DNA of 64,000 bases from Stenotrophomonas sp. 364 (GCF_009832905.1 NZ_CP047135.1:3698001-3762000); one strand, 5' to 3'. Shown: positions 49,607 through 59,974, numbered from the stretch's first letter. Notes: generated from the letters alone by a model not told the origin. Program-made: numbers and translations.

Positions 49607-51658
49607 ATGTCTGCTCCCCGCCCCTCCCCCCTGCACCGTCGTCCTGCGCGCCTGGTCCGTGCACCACTGGCGCTGGCCGTGTGCCTGCTGCTGGCCACCC
49701 CGGCCGTTGCGCTGGCCGCTGGCGCCGGCGAGCCCGCCGCCAAGAACCTCGACACCGTGGTGGTCACCGCCTCGGGCAACCAGCAATGGATCAAGGATGC
49801 CCCGGCCAGCATCAGCGTGATCTCGCGCGAGGATATCGAGCGCCAGCCCGTGCATGACCTGGGCGCCCTGCTCAGCCGCATTCCCGGCGTCACCGGCGGA
49901 CTCAGCGCCGCCGGCGAACAGTCCAAGATCAAGCTGCGCGGCATGCCGTCCAACTACACGCTGATCCTGGTGGACGGCAAGCGCGTGGGCAGCTCGGCCT
50001 CGACCAACTACCGTCCCGACCTGGGCCGCCAGGACCTCAACTGGATCTCGCCGGACCAGATCGAGCGCATCGAAGTGGTGCGTGGCCCGATGTCCTCGCT
50101 GTACGGCTCGGATGCGATGGGCGGGGTGATCAACATCATCACCCGTCGCATCGGCGACACCTGGAGCGGCAGCGCCACCCACAGCTACACCTCGCCGCAG
50201 GACAGCAAGCGCGGGGACACCCAGCAGATCGGCACCAACTTCTCCGGCCCGCTCACCGAGAACGTCGGCATGCGCGTCGGCGCCAGCTACACCAACCGCG
50301 ACTCGGACCGCAGCAATGGCGGCATGTACGGGAATGCCTATGGCGGCGAGAAGGACCGCAACTTCGATGCCCTGCTGGACTGGACACTGAGCGACGCGCA
50401 GAGCCTGCAGTTCGAAGCCGGCTACGGCGTGCAGCAGGCCTTTGCCAGCACCTCGCTGGAAGACGAAGGCGACGGCGCCTGGGGCGCCAGCGAGCTCAAG
50501 CGCACCAGCCTGTCGCTGAGCCACACCGGCAACTGGTCCTTCGGCACTTCCAAGATCACCGGCTACTGGACCGAATTCAAGAACGACATCGGCCCGACCG
50601 GCCGCTCCGAAGCCAAGGACATGATCCTGGAAGGCAGCCTGAGCACGCCGTTCACCCTGTGGGTGGACCACCAGCTGAGCGTGGGCGGCCAGTGGAAGCG
50701 CCAGGAGCTGACCAACACCGACACCATCGGCCAAGCCCCGGTGGACTACGCCGGCAACCCGGTGAATGGCGCATCACTGGAAGTGGATACCTGGGCGGTG
50801 TTCGTCGAGGACGAGCTGAAGCTGCACGAAACGCTTGCCCTCACCCTCGGCGCGCGGCTGGACCACCACGAGCAGTTCGGCAGTCACGTCAGCCCGCGTG
50901 CGTACCTGGTCTACCACCCGGCGGAAAGCTGGACGCTGCGCGGCGGCATCTCCAAGGGCTTCCGCGCGCCAAGCCTGACCGAGAACGCGGCGTCGGCGGC
51001 GACGCAGTCGGGCGGCCGCGGCTGCGGTTCGCTGCGCCCGCTGGGCTATGTCACCGGCGGCTGCTACATGGCCGGCAACCCGAACCTGGATCCGGAAACC
51101 AGCACCAACCGCGAGATCGGGTTCAATTTCGACAACGGCACCGTGGACACCGGGCTGACCTACTTCCATACCGACTTCAAGAACAAGATCGAATACGAAC
51201 CCCTCGGCTTCTTCAACGGCTACTGGTGGACGCGCATGGACAATGTCGAGCGTGCCCGCACCAGCGGCATGGAAGGCAACTTCAACCTGAGCCTGGGCGA
51301 ACACTGGCGCTGGCGCACGGCGGCGACCTGGATGAAGGAAGCCAAGAACCTGACCACCGGCGAGAACCTGATCGACACGCCGGAGTTCTCCGGCTACTCC
51401 TCGGTGGACTGGACTCCGCTGGATGCGTTCTCGGCAACGGTATCGGCGCAGTACACCGGCAAGCAGGCCGGCATCGCCAGCACCTTCATCAAGGCCTACA
51501 CGCTGTATGACCTGACCGCGGCATGGCACGTCAACAGCACGCTGACCGTGCGCGGCGGGGTGAGCAACCTGGCCGACAAGAAGCTGTACGCCGAAGGCGC
51601 CACCGACTACTTCGTGGCCGGCCGCAGCTACTTCCTGGGCATGACCGCGCGCTTCTGA
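49607..51658 (+). CDS. TonB-dependent outer-membrane receptor (catecholate-siderophore type)
   Basis: A 683-residue receptor with a signal peptide (about 1-37). The TonB-box/plug start is LDTVVVTASGNQQWIKDAPASISVISREDI, the plug ends at about residue 185 (IEVVRGPMSSLYGSDAMGGVINIIT), and a 22-strand barrel ends MTARF. The disulfide-like pair in GRGCGSLRPLGYVTGGCYM and the plug sequence resemble CirA/FepA catecholate-siderophore receptors. Substrate remains inference; xenosiderophores are possible. ATG at 49607 is chosen so that the signal peptide starts properly. It stands alone, with a GC-rich hairpin after it. Confidence 0.88.
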   Translation: MSAPRPSPLHRRPARLVRAPLALAVCLLLATPAVALAAGAGEPAAKNLDTVVVTASGNQQWIKDAPASISVISREDIERQPVHDLGALLSRIPGVTGGLSAAGEQSKIKLRGMPSNYTLILVDGKRVGSSASTNYRPDLGRQDLNWISPDQIERIEVVRGPMSSLYGSDAMGGVINIITRRIGDTWSGSATHSYTSPQDSKRGDTQQIGTNFSGPLTENVGMRVGASYTNRDSDRSNGGMYGNAYGGEKDRNFDALLDWTLSDAQSLQFEAGYGVQQAFASTSLEDEGDGAWGASELKRTSLSLSHTGNWSFGTSKITGYWTEFKNDIGPTGRSEAKDMILEGSLSTPFTLWVDHQLSVGGQWKRQELTNTDTIGQAPVDYAGNPVNGASLEVDTWAVFVEDELKLHETLALTLGARLDHHEQFGSHVSPRAYLVYHPAESWTLRGGISKGFRAPSLTENAASAATQSGGRGCGSLRPLGYVTGGCYMAGNPNLDPETSTNREIGFNFDNGTVDTGLTYFHTDFKNKIEYEPLGFFNGYWWTRMDNVERARTSGMEGNFNLSLGEHWRWRTAATWMKEAKNLTTGENLIDTPEFSGYSSVDWTPLDAFSATVSAQYTGKQAGIASTFIKAYTLYDLTAAWHVNSTLTVRGGVSNLADKKLYAEGATDYFVAGRSYFLGMTARF

Positions 51659-51670
51659 GGCGTGCGTGGC

Positions 51671-51695
51671 CGCGCGCGGGGGTTCCCCGCGCGCG
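51671..51695. terminator. GC-rich hairpin after the TonB receptor gene
   Basis: CGCGCGCGGGG-GTT-CCCCGCGCGCG, a perfect 11-bp stem 12 bp after the stop. No T-tract follows, so termination by this element alone is uncertain. Confidence 0.45.
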
Positions 51696-51701
51696 TGCCG
51701 A

Positions 51702-51887
51702 TCAGGCGGTCAGCGGTGTGCTGGCCGCCGCGATGTCGGCCACTACCGGCGGGCGGGCCAACGCACGTGACGCGGACTGCGAGAACTGCAGTTGCGCCAA
51801 CTGGTGCTGGGCCTGGGTGGCAATAGGGCAAGGCGCGATGCACGGACCCGCTTCAGCGCGTTCGGGCAGGGTGACAACACTCGACAT
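51702..51887 (-). CDS. Possible small protein antisense to the receptor's 3' flank
   Basis: A 61-residue frame (starts MSSVVTLPERAEAGPCIAPC, ends ADIAAASTPLTA) fills most of the gap between the TonB receptor and the DUF2628 gene. Amino-acid composition is protein-like and not the Arg-rich text typical of shadow frames. There is no signal peptide or membrane segment; two cysteines sit close together (PCIAPC). The ribosome binding site is weak. No homology is recognised, so existence is uncertain. Confidence 0.42.
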   Translation of the reverse strand: MSSVVTLPERAEAGPCIAPCPIATQAQHQLAQLQFSQSASRALARPPVVADIAAASTPLTA

Positions 51888-51957
51888 GGTCTGGTTTTCT
51901 CGATGCATTCCAATACGCCCCACGGCTCCCCGCCGCGCGGAATGCGCACCCTATATC

Positions 51958-51967
51958 AAAACGTTTT
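51958..51967. promoter_or_regulatory. AAAACGTTTT palindrome (LacI/PurR-like)
   Basis: A perfect 10-bp palindrome in CAAAACGTTTTCG, in an otherwise GC-rich region, about 105 bp upstream of the DUF2628 gene and 71 bp upstream of the small minus-strand frame. The central CG with A/T arms is typical of LacI-family operators. Confidence 0.45.
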
Positions 51968-52044
51968 CGAATGTGTGACGGCCCCTGCACTCCCCCATCG
52001 GGCGCGCCAGAATACTGGCGCTGGGCCGAAGTCCACAGCTATCA

Positions 52045-52058
52045 TGTAAGCGTTTACA
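52045..52058. promoter_or_regulatory. TGTAAGCGTTTACA operator-like site
   Basis: TGTAA and TTACA are perfect inverted 5-bp arms around GCGT, directly after a possible -10 (TATCAT, 52040-52045) and 15 bp before the ATG at 52073. This placement would block transcription, as expected for a repressor site. Related to the element at 49433. Confidence 0.5.
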
Positions 52059-52072
52059 CACATACGACGGAC

Positions 52073-52468
52073 ATGGACTCCAATACCTCTTCTTCTGCAC
52101 CGCTCAGCCCGAAGTGGCAGTTCCGCTTCAACTTCTTCAACCAGCATGGCGCCCCGAGTTCGCCGGCCTTCAAGGCCGCGTACAAGGAGCTGCCGTTCGG
52201 CGAGAAGATCAAGGTCAACTTCAACTTCTTCGCCCTGTTCTTCAGCTGGATCTACTTCCTGATCCTGGGCATGTGGCGCAAGGCCCTGACCATCCTGGGT
52301 CTGTCGATCGTGGTGATGGTGGTGGCCGCCTTCATGCCCAAGGCGGTTGGCAACGGCATCGGCATTGCGTGGTCGCTGCTGATCGCCCTGACCGCCAACT
52401 ACTCCTATTACCTGGAAAAGGTGAAGGGCGACACCAGCTGGAACCCCTTCGCGGGCATGCGCTGGTAA
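52073..52468 (+). CDS. DUF2628 membrane protein
   Basis: A 131-residue protein with a soluble N-terminus (about 1-45, WQFRFNFFNQHGAPSSPAFKAAYKELPFGEKIKVNFNFFALFFSW) and three predicted membrane helices, a layout typical of DUF2628 (YigF-like) proteins. Function is unknown. ATG at 52073 is chosen; the longer frame from 51971 runs through the operator-like site. It is followed by a strong terminator. Confidence 0.85.
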   Translation: MDSNTSSSAPLSPKWQFRFNFFNQHGAPSSPAFKAAYKELPFGEKIKVNFNFFALFFSWIYFLILGMWRKALTILGLSIVVMVVAAFMPKAVGNGIGIAWSLLIALTANYSYYLEKVKGDTSWNPFAGMRW

Positions 52469-52491
52469 GCACTGCCCTCACGGAGTGAATG

Positions 52492-52522
52492 AAAGCCCGG
52501 TCACGTGACCGGGCTTTTTTTT
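52492..52522 (+). terminator. Rho-independent terminator
   Basis: AAAGCCCGGTCAC-GTGACCGGGCTTT is a perfect palindrome followed by a T8 run, 24 bp after the DUF2628 stop. Confidence 0.95.
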
Positions 52523-52562
52523 GGGGTGTGCTGCCATTCGCAGGGCATGCGCTGCGTGCGCC

Positions 52563-53987
52563 TCAGCCCAACGTCAGGTGGCCGTGCCACAGCCCCCACA
52601 CCGCCGCCAGCGCCACCGCCAGCACGCACACTGCGATCACCCGCTCCATCGGAGTGAACACCGGCTGCCCGCGCTGCTGCTTGGCCAGCGCGAACATCAG
52701 CATGCCCGGTGCATACAGCAGTGCCGACAGCAGCACCTGCGTGACCCCGCCGGCATACACCAGCCACAGTGCGTACACGGTGGCCAGCACCGCAATCACC
52801 AGATCGCGTCGGCGCGGCGCCGAACGGTCTGCATACCCTTCACCGCGCCAGGCCACCAGCACCCCGTAGGCGGCCGAGAACAGGTACGGCACCAGCGCCA
52901 TCGATGCGCCCAGCAGCACCAGGCTGGTGTAGGTGCTGGCGCTGAACAGGGTGATCACCAGGAACAGCTGGATCAGCCCGTTGGTCAGCCACAGCGCGTT
53001 GGCCGGCACATCGTTGGCGTTCTGCCGGGCCAGGAAGGCGGGCATGGTGCCGTCGCCGGCCGCGGCATGCAGCACTTCGGCGCACAGCAGCACCCAGGCC
53101 AGCAATGCACCCAGCACCGACACGACCATCCCGACGATGATCAGACGCGCGCCCCATGGGCCGACGATGGCCTCCAGCACGAACGCCATCGACGGATTGT
53201 GCAGGTGGGCCAGCTGCTGCTGGCCCAGCACGCCCATCGACAGCAGGTTGACCAGCATCAGCAGCGCCAGCACGCCCAGGAAGCCGATCACCGTGGCGCG
53301 GCCGACATCGGCGCGGCGTGCCGCCCGGCGCGAATAGATGCTGGCGCCCTCGATGCCGATGAACACCCACACGGTGATCAGCATCATCCCGCGCAGCTGC
53401 CCGCCAAGGCCGCCCAGCGACAGCGTGCCCCAGAAGTCCGCAGTGAAGACCTCCAGCCGGAAGCCGATGGCGGCAATCACCACGAACACCACGATCGGGA
53501 CCACCTTGGCCACGGTGACCACCGCGTTGATCAGCGCCGCCTGACCGATCCCGCGCAGGACCGTCGCGTGCATGGCCCACAACAGGACCGACGCGCAGGC
53601 GATGGCCTGCCAGGTATTGCCCTCGCCGAAGGCCGGCACGAAGTAGCCCAGCCCGCTGAAGATCAGTACGAAGAAGCTGACGTTGCCCAGCAGCGAACAG
53701 ATCCAGTAGCCCCATGCCGACGAGAAGCCGATGTAGTCGCCGAAGCCCGCCTTGGCATAGGCGTAGATGCCCGCATCCAGCTGCGGCTTGCGGTTGGCCA
53801 GGTTCTGGAACACGAACGCCAGCATCAGCATGCCCAGGCCGCTGATCGCCCAGCCCAGCAGCGCCGCGCCGGGACCGGCACTGCGCGCGATGTTCTGCGG
53901 CAGCGAGAAGATGCCCGCGCCCACCATCGACCCCACCACCAAGGCGGTGAGTGCGGCCAGGCCAAGCCGGTTGGAAGGCGCGGTCAT
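52563..53987 (-). CDS. APC-family basic amino-acid antiporter (ArcD-like)
   Basis: A 474-residue inner-membrane transporter with 12-13 predicted helices. The first helix carries the family signature GSMVGAGIFSLPQNIARSAGPGAALLGW. Helix 6 has IGIEGASIYSRRAARRADVGRAT. The pattern fits the basic amino acid/polyamine antiporter group (arginine-ornithine or lysine exchange). ATG at 53987 begins MTAPSNRLGLAALTALVVGSMVGAG; a longer frame is not supported. No arginine deiminase genes are nearby, so the substrate is not fixed. Confidence 0.87.
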   Translation of the reverse strand: MTAPSNRLGLAALTALVVGSMVGAGIFSLPQNIARSAGPGAALLGWAISGLGMLMLAFVFQNLANRKPQLDAGIYAYAKAGFGDYIGFSSAWGYWICSLLGNVSFFVLIFSGLGYFVPAFGEGNTWQAIACASVLLWAMHATVLRGIGQAALINAVVTVAKVVPIVVFVVIAAIGFRLEVFTADFWGTLSLGGLGGQLRGMMLITVWVFIGIEGASIYSRRAARRADVGRATVIGFLGVLALLMLVNLLSMGVLGQQQLAHLHNPSMAFVLEAIVGPWGARLIIVGMVVSVLGALLAWVLLCAEVLHAAAGDGTMPAFLARQNANDVPANALWLTNGLIQLFLVITLFSASTYTSLVLLGASMALVPYLFSAAYGVLVAWRGEGYADRSAPRRRDLVIAVLATVYALWLVYAGGVTQVLLSALLYAPGMLMFALAKQQRGQPVFTPMERVIAVCVLAVALAAVWGLWHGHLTLG

Positions 53988-54153
53988 GCGCGCACCGACA
54001 ACAGGGGCGCGGGAACCGTGCCGCCGGTACACGGCGGAGTGCGTGCAGTGCGTTTCATGCGCCGTCCTGTGCGGGGCAGGTGCGTGGGTACCTGCCGTGT
54101 TCACCTGCACAGTCTAGCCGAGCGCGCGGCGGACCCCGCCGCGCGCGCCGGGA

Positions 54154-56763
54154 TCAGAACGTCTGCCAGTCGTCGCCGGCCAGCGCCGGCTCACGCTGTG
54201 CGCCGCGTGCGGCGGCGGCCCGCCTGGCCGACGGCGCAGCGTGCGGGCGCGACGCAGGGGCCGGGGAGGCGCCGGTATCGATGCGGAAGATCGCCACGGC
54301 GGTGCCCAGGTGCTGGGCCTGCTCTTCCATCGCACGGGCGGCGGCGGTGGCTTCTTCCACCAGCGCGGCGTTCTGCTGGGTGGTTTCGTCCATCTGGGTG
54401 ATGGTCTGGTTCACCTGCTCGATGCCAGCCGACTGCTCCTTCGACGCCGCCGAGATCTCGGCCATGATGTCGTTGACGCGGCGCACGCCGCTGACGATTT
54501 CCTGCATGGTGTCACCGGCGGTGCGCACCAGTGCCGAGCCCTGGGTGACCTGGCTGACCGAGTCGTCGATCAGGGTCTTGATCTCCTTGGCCGCACCGGC
54601 GGAACGCTGCGCCAGCGCGCGCACTTCAGAGGCCACCACCGCGAACCCGCGGCCCTGCTCACCGGCACGGGCGGCTTCAACGGCGGCGTTCAAGGCCAGG
54701 ATGTTGGTCTGGAAGGCGATGCCGTCGATCACCGAAATGATCTCGGCGATGCGCTTGGACGAGGCCTCAATACCGGCCATGGTGGTCACCACCTGGCCCA
54801 CCACCTGCCCGCCCTGCGACGCCACCTCGGCCGCGTTGGCCGCCAGCGTGTTGGCCTGCACGGCGTGATCGGCGTTCTGGCGCACGGTGGAGGTCAGCTC
54901 TTCCATCGAGGCCGCGGTTTCTTCCAGGCTGGCCGCCTGCTGCTCGGTGCGGCGCGACAGGTCGCTGTTGCCCGAGGCGATCTCGCCGGCCGCCAGGTTG
55001 ATGCTGGCCGTGGCCTGCTGGATGCGGCCGACGATGTCGGTCAACTGGGTCACGGTGGTGTCGGCGTCGTCGCGCATCTGCGCGAACACGCCATGGAACT
55101 GCCCGTGCATGCGCGCGGTGAGGTCACCGGCGGCGATCGCCCGCAGCAGCGCGGAGATCTGCTGCAGGTTGTCGTCGCTGACCTGCATCATGGTGTTGAG
55201 GTTTTCGACCATGCCGCGGAAGTCGTGGTCGAAGCGCACCACGTCGCCCCGCTGGCTGAAATCGCCCAGCGCCGCAGCACCGGCCAGGTCGCGGATCTGG
55301 GTGTTGATCGCGCGCAGGTTGGCCTTGGTGGTATCCATCGCCTCGGTGAAGCGCGCCTGCTCGCCCGGCAGGCGGTCCATGTCCTGGGACAGGTCGCCCA
55401 CCGCGTAACGCTGCATCACTTCCACCAGGCGGCGGGTGACGGCGATGTTGGCGCCGACCAGCTGGTTGGTGTCGCCCACCATCTGCCCGTATTCGCCCGG
55501 GAAGGACTGCACGTCCATGCGGTAGCTGAGCTCACCGGCTTCATGCCGCTGCGCCATTTCGCCCTGTGCGGCCATCACCGCGCGCACCTGGCTGCGCATG
55601 CGCTGCATCGATTCGAGCAGGCGTCCCACTTCGTCGTTGCGCGGCGGCGGCAGCGCGGTATCCAGGCGGCCTTCGGCGACATCGGCCGACAACCGCACCG
55701 CTTCGGCCAACGGGCGGATCGCCTGGCGACGCAGCAGCACGTAGACGCTGGCGCTGAGCACCAGCGCCGCGCCCAGGCCCACGGCCAGGATGATCCACAG
55801 CAGCGCACGCGCCTGCGCGGTGATCAGGTCGTGCGGCACCACCACGCCCAGGGCGAAGCGCTCCTGGCTGGTGCCGATGCGCAGCGGCACATACGCCTTC
55901 ACGTTGCCGGCGGCATCCACGCTGAAATCTTCGTAGGGCTTGTCGGCGCCCACCGCGGCAAGGATCCGGCGGGTGGCGGCATCGTCGCGGCGCTTGCCGA
56001 TCTCCTTGGCATCCTGCGCAGCCAGCACGATGCCGCCCGGGGAAATCAGTTCGACGTGGCCTTCGCCCATCGGGCGCAGCGCAGCCAGGCGCTCCTGCAA
56101 TGCGGCCAGGCCGAAGTCGACGGTGACCGCGCCGAGGAACGTGCCCTTGTCCAGCACCGGGGTGGACAGGGTCGTCATCAGCACGGGCTTGCCGGCAATT
56201 TCATAGCGATACGGTTCGGCCACGGTCTGGCGCTTCAGCGCGCGCGGACGCAGGTACCAGTCGCCGTCGCCCGGCACGTCGTAGCCCTTCAGCGGGTCCT
56301 GCTTGGGCGTGCCGTCCTGCCAGGACCAGTAGCTCATGAAACGGCCCGTCGCGTCGTGTGCTTCGGCATCGACGAACTCGCTGTCCTTGCCGTCGAAGGC
56401 CTGCGGCTCCCACAGCGTTCCCAGCCCCACCCACTCCGGGTGCGAGCGCAGCTGCTGTTCGACCACGTGCGAGGCGGTGGCCCGGGTCAAGCCGCCGGCA
56501 GCGTGCTGCACCACCAGGCTGTCGGCCAGCGCCTGGCTGATGGAGAACGCATTGGCCAGGTCGGCACCTACCCGGCGCGATTCAGCATTGGCCTCGCTCT
56601 GCATGGTCTGCCGCGACGAATCGATCAGCGCCTGGCTGGCTTCGCGGTAGCTGATGGCGGCGGTCACGCCGAAGCAGAGCATGGCGATCAGCGCGGTTCC
56701 CAGCATCAGCCGGTTGGCGATGCTGCCGGGGCGCTGGGAGGAAATCGGGCGGGACGCAGGCAT
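54154..56763 (-). CDS. Methyl-accepting chemotaxis protein with Cache sensor and CheR-tether-like tail
   Basis: An 869-residue chemoreceptor. The first membrane helix (about 18-37) is followed by a large periplasmic Cache-type sensor (about 45-315) and a second helix (321-344). HAMP and HAMP-like repeats extend to about 570. The signalling domain contains the hairpin tip [42 protein letters not shown]. The last residues are DDWQTF after an Ala/Pro/Arg-rich linker, resembling the NWETF pentapeptide that tethers CheR and CheB in E. coli. Ligand unknown; Cache sensors commonly bind amino or organic acids. No che genes are adjacent. Confidence 0.93.
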   Translation of the reverse strand: MPASRPISSQRPGSIANRLMLGTALIAMLCFGVTAAISYREASQALIDSSRQTMQSEANAESRRVGADLANAFSISQALADSLVVQHAAGGLTRATASHVVEQQLRSHPEWVGLGTLWEPQAFDGKDSEFVDAEAHDATGRFMSYWSWQDGTPKQDPLKGYDVPGDGDWYLRPRALKRQTVAEPYRYEIAGKPVLMTTLSTPVLDKGTFLGAVTVDFGLAALQERLAALRPMGEGHVELISPGGIVLAAQDAKEIGKRRDDAATRRILAAVGADKPYEDFSVDAAGNVKAYVPLRIGTSQERFALGVVVPHDLITAQARALLWIILAVGLGAALVLSASVYVLLRRQAIRPLAEAVRLSADVAEGRLDTALPPPRNDEVGRLLESMQRMRSQVRAVMAAQGEMAQRHEAGELSYRMDVQSFPGEYGQMVGDTNQLVGANIAVTRRLVEVMQRYAVGDLSQDMDRLPGEQARFTEAMDTTKANLRAINTQIRDLAGAAALGDFSQRGDVVRFDHDFRGMVENLNTMMQVSDDNLQQISALLRAIAAGDLTARMHGQFHGVFAQMRDDADTTVTQLTDIVGRIQQATASINLAAGEIASGNSDLSRRTEQQAASLEETAASMEELTSTVRQNADHAVQANTLAANAAEVASQGGQVVGQVVTTMAGIEASSKRIAEIISVIDGIAFQTNILALNAAVEAARAGEQGRGFAVVASEVRALAQRSAGAAKEIKTLIDDSVSQVTQGSALVRTAGDTMQEIVSGVRRVNDIMAEISAASKEQSAGIEQVNQTITQMDETTQQNAALVEEATAAARAMEEQAQHLGTAVAIFRIDTGASPAPASRPHAAPSARRAAAARGAQREPALAGDDWQTF

Positions 56764-56955
56764 GGGGGGCGGTTCCGGAAAAAGGGTCGGATCAGCGGTC
56801 GCCCGGGGGCGCCACTACGGCTTCGCGCAGTCCATTGCGGTCCGGGTGGCGCGGTGCAACTCACGGCCAGCCCTTGCCCCGATCGCAGACATCGGGGCAT
56901 TGAGCTGGATAACGGCGCTGGCGCGCCGATGTTGAGGACCGTTTCCTGACCCCGT

Positions 56956-58434
56956 TCAGTGTTCGCCGGGGCGCGCGGCCGCTTGGCCGGTCGAACGCCC
57001 CACGCGCTCGACCAGGGTCTGGCTGGCCGCGTTGAGCCCGCGCACCTCCACCTCGGCGCCATGGGCGCGCAGCTTGTCGACCACCCGCTCCAGCGCCGCC
57101 ACCGCACTGAGGTCCCAGAAGTGCGCATTGGTCAGGTCGATCACCACCCGCCCCGGCACCTGCTGCAGGTCGATGCTGGCGGCGAACTGGCCGGCCGAGG
57201 CGAAGAACACCTGGCCGCTGACCGTGTACACGCGGGTGCCGTCGGCCAGTACCGTATCGCCCACCTGCAGCATGCGCCCCACCTTGCGGGCGAAGAACAG
57301 CGCCGACAAAAGCACCCCGGTCAGAACGCCCTTGGCCAGGTCGTGGGTAGCCACGGTCACCACCACGGTGGCGATCATCACCATCGAAGAGCTTTTCGGA
57401 TGCTGGCGCAGCTCCTGGAACGAGCGCCAATGGAACGTGCCGATGCTGACCATCACCATCACCGCCACCAGCGCCGCCATCGGAATCTGCCGCACCCACT
57501 CGGCGCCGTACACCACCAGCAGCAACAGCAGTACGCCCGCCACCAGGCACGACAGCCGCCCGCGCCCGCCGGACGACACGTTGATCACCGACTGGCCGAT
57601 CATCGCGCAGCCGCCCATGCCGCCGAACAACCCGGCGGTAATGTTGGCCAAGCCCTGCCCGGCGCACTCGCGGTTGCGCTGGCTGGGCGTGTCGGTCATG
57701 TCCTCCACGATCTGCGCGGTCATCATCGACTCCAGCAGGCCCACCACCGCCAGCGTGGCCGACACCGGCAGCAGCAGGCGCAGCGTGTCCCAGGTGAGCG
57801 GCACATCGGGGAACAGGAACACCGGCAGGCTGTCCGGTAGCGCGCCCATGTCGCCCACGGTGCGCACGTCCCAGTGCAGGCCGATCGACAGCGCGGTGAG
57901 CACCACGATCGCCACCAGCGGCGAAGGCACCGCGCGCGTTACCCGCGGCAACAGGTAGATGATGGCCAGCCCGGCCGCGCAGACGGCCCACACGTGCCAG
58001 GAGCGCCCGATCAGTTCCGGCATCTGCGCCAGGAAGATCAGGATCGCCAGCGCGTTGACGAACCCGGTGATCACCGAGCGCGACACGAAGCGCATCAGCA
58101 CGCCCAGTTTCAACGCCCCCGCCAGCACCTGCAGCAGCCCGGCCAGAATGGTGGCCGCCAGCAGATACTGCAGGCCATGGTCCTTGACCAGGTCCACCAT
58201 CACCAGCGCCATCGCACCGGTGGCCGCCGAAATCATGCCCGGGCGACCGCCGGCGATGGCGGTGACCACCGCGATGCAGAACGAGGCATACAGCCCCACC
58301 TTGGGGTCGACCCCGGCGATGATCGAAAACGCGATCGCCTCGGGGATCAGGGCCAGCGCGACCACGGTCCCGGACAGCAGGTCACCGCGGATATTGCCGA
58401 GCCATTGCTGGCGCAGCGGGTAGGAAACAGACAT
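56956..58434 (-). CDS. SulP-family anion transporter with STAS domain
   Basis: A 492-residue inner-membrane transporter. The transport domain (about 1-385, 12-14 helices) starts with [36 protein letters not shown], the SulP signature. A STAS domain (about 400-485) includes [36 protein letters not shown]. Members carry sulfate, bicarbonate, dicarboxylates or other anions; substrate here is unassigned. ATG at 58434 starts [22 protein letters not shown]. Confidence 0.92.
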   Translation of the reverse strand: MSVSYPLRQQWLGNIRGDLLSGTVVALALIPEAIAFSIIAGVDPKVGLYASFCIAVVTAIAGGRPGMISAATGAMALVMVDLVKDHGLQYLLAATILAGLLQVLAGALKLGVLMRFVSRSVITGFVNALAILIFLAQMPELIGRSWHVWAVCAAGLAIIYLLPRVTRAVPSPLVAIVVLTALSIGLHWDVRTVGDMGALPDSLPVFLFPDVPLTWDTLRLLLPVSATLAVVGLLESMMTAQIVEDMTDTPSQRNRECAGQGLANITAGLFGGMGGCAMIGQSVINVSSGGRGRLSCLVAGVLLLLLVVYGAEWVRQIPMAALVAVMVMVSIGTFHWRSFQELRQHPKSSSMVMIATVVVTVATHDLAKGVLTGVLLSALFFARKVGRMLQVGDTVLADGTRVYTVSGQVFFASAGQFAASIDLQQVPGRVVIDLTNAHFWDLSAVAALERVVDKLRAHGAEVEVRGLNAASQTLVERVGRSTGQAAARPGEH

Positions 58435-58681
58435 GGGCAGACTCCGCGCACCGGCGATGCGCACGGCGCGCTGTGTGATGAAGACAGGACACTCCCTGGA
58501 ACCCGGCAATGGCACGGGCGCGTGGTGAACGCGGCATCAGGGTGGGGTCATCACAATCCAGCGGAGCGGGCAAAGGCGGCGCGCAGGATAGCGCAGCGCC
58601 GGGCCCGGCTCAAACGCCGGTTGACCAGCTGCGCGCGCCGCGCGCACGATGCCGGCTGATTCCTCGTGGCAGGTGGCAGGC

Positions 58682-58972
58682 ATGTACGGCTTGATTGGCA
58701 GGATGTTGATCGCACCCGGGCAGCGCGACGCGGTCATCGCGATCCTGCAGGAAGGCACCGATGCCATGCCCGGTTGCCGCAGCTACGTGGTGGCCCGCGA
58801 TCCCACCGATGCCGATGCGCTCTGGATCACCGAGGTGTGGGACAGCCAGGACCACCATCGCGCGTCGCTGGCACTGCCTGCGGTACAGGCTGCGATCGCC
58901 AGGGCCCGGCCGCACATCACCGGGTTCGGCGAACGCTTCGAGACCGAGCCTGTGGGTGGCATGGGGCTTTAG
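58682..58972 (+). CDS. Antibiotic biosynthesis monooxygenase (ABM/YgiN-like) protein
   Basis: A 96-residue ferredoxin-like dimeric protein of the ABM superfamily: MYGLIGRMLIAPGQRDAVIAILQEG, DAMPGCRSYVVARDPTDADALWITEVWDSQDHHRASL, then PHITGFGERFE. Such small cofactor-free or quinol-oxidising monooxygenases are common and rarely characterised. ATG at 58682 with an AGG-rich ribosome binding site is preferred over an upstream start at 58649. It is convergent with the DMT transporter gene. Confidence 0.88.
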   Translation: MYGLIGRMLIAPGQRDAVIAILQEGTDAMPGCRSYVVARDPTDADALWITEVWDSQDHHRASLALPAVQAAIARARPHITGFGERFETEPVGGMGL

Positions 58973-58993
58973 AGCCCTACGCCCGGCCGCAGC

Positions 58994-59857
58994 TCAGCGG
59001 GCAAACCGCCGGGCCCCGGCCACGCAGCTGACCGCACACACGGTGACCGCCAGCATCGTCCAGCTCACCTGTTCGTGCAGCAGCAGCGCCGCCAGGCCCA
59101 GCCCGAAGAACGGCTGCAGCAACTGCAGCTGGCCCACTGCGGCGATGCCTCCCTGGGCCAGCCCGCGATACCAGAACATGAAGCCGACCAGCATGCTGAA
59201 CACCGACACGTAGGCCAGGCTCCACCAGGCCGGCGCGCCGATGGTGGCCAACGTGGGCGGCCAGCGCAGCCACATCAGCGGCACCATCAGGGGCATCGCC
59301 AGCAGGAGCGCCCAGCTGATCACCTGCCACCCACCCAGCGTGCGCGACAGCCGCGCCCCTTCGGCATAGCCCAGCCCGCACACCACCACCGCCGCCAGCA
59401 TCAGCAGGTCGCCCTGCAACGACGCAGCACCGCCGCCGAGCAGCGCGTAGCCGGCAACCGAGGTGCTGCCCAGCAGCGAAAACCCCCAGAACGCCGGGCG
59501 CAGCCGTTCGCCGCCGCGCAGCACGCCGAACACCGCCGTGCTCAGCGGCAGCAGGCCCAGGAACACGATCGAGTGCGCCGAGGACACATGTTGCAGGGCC
59601 AACGCGGTGAGCAGCGGGAACCCCACCACCACGCCCAGCGCCACCACCAGCAATGACGCCACCGCGGTACGTGCCGGGCGCGGTTGGCGCAGCACCAGCA
59701 GCATCGCCGCGGCGATCAGGGCGGCGATGCTGGCGCGCGCGGCGGTCAGCAAGGTCGGATCAATGTCGGCGACCGCCACGCGCGTGGCGGGCAGCGAGCC
59801 GGCGAAGATCAGTACGCCGATGAATCCGTTGATCCAGCCCCGGGTGGTGGTGTCCAT
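58994..59857 (-). CDS. EamA/DMT-family transporter
   Basis: A 287-residue inner-membrane protein with ten predicted helices in two EamA repeats (about 6-135 and 145-283), typical of drug/metabolite exporters such as RhtA/YdcZ relatives. Motifs include SAHSIVFLGLLPLSTAVFGVLRGGERL and LQLLQPFFGLGLAALLLHEQVS. It is divergent from a MocR-type regulator (118 bp between starts), a common pairing in which the regulator senses an amine or amino acid and controls the exporter. Start at 59857. Confidence 0.92.
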   Translation of the reverse strand: MDTTTRGWINGFIGVLIFAGSLPATRVAVADIDPTLLTAARASIAALIAAAMLLVLRQPRPARTAVASLLVVALGVVVGFPLLTALALQHVSSAHSIVFLGLLPLSTAVFGVLRGGERLRPAFWGFSLLGSTSVAGYALLGGGAASLQGDLLMLAAVVVCGLGYAEGARLSRTLGGWQVISWALLLAMPLMVPLMWLRWPPTLATIGAPAWWSLAYVSVFSMLVGFMFWYRGLAQGGIAAVGQLQLLQPFFGLGLAALLLHEQVSWTMLAVTVCAVSCVAGARRFAR

Positions 59858-59974
59858 TCTGGTGTTCCTGCGAGTGGCCACCAGTGGACCACGCGGCGCC
59901 TGCCGGCCCCAGACACAGTCCAGTACACTTTCACCAAACTGTTATGCCCCCATCCCCAGTACGGACCCCGTGGC

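Noticed and set aside
54241-56949. A 902-residue open frame on the plus strand opposite the chemoreceptor gene
   Set aside because: It is rich in His, Gln, Arg and Gly with no domain, the usual product of reading a GC-rich gene on the wrong strand; the chemoreceptor on the minus strand has full family motifs.
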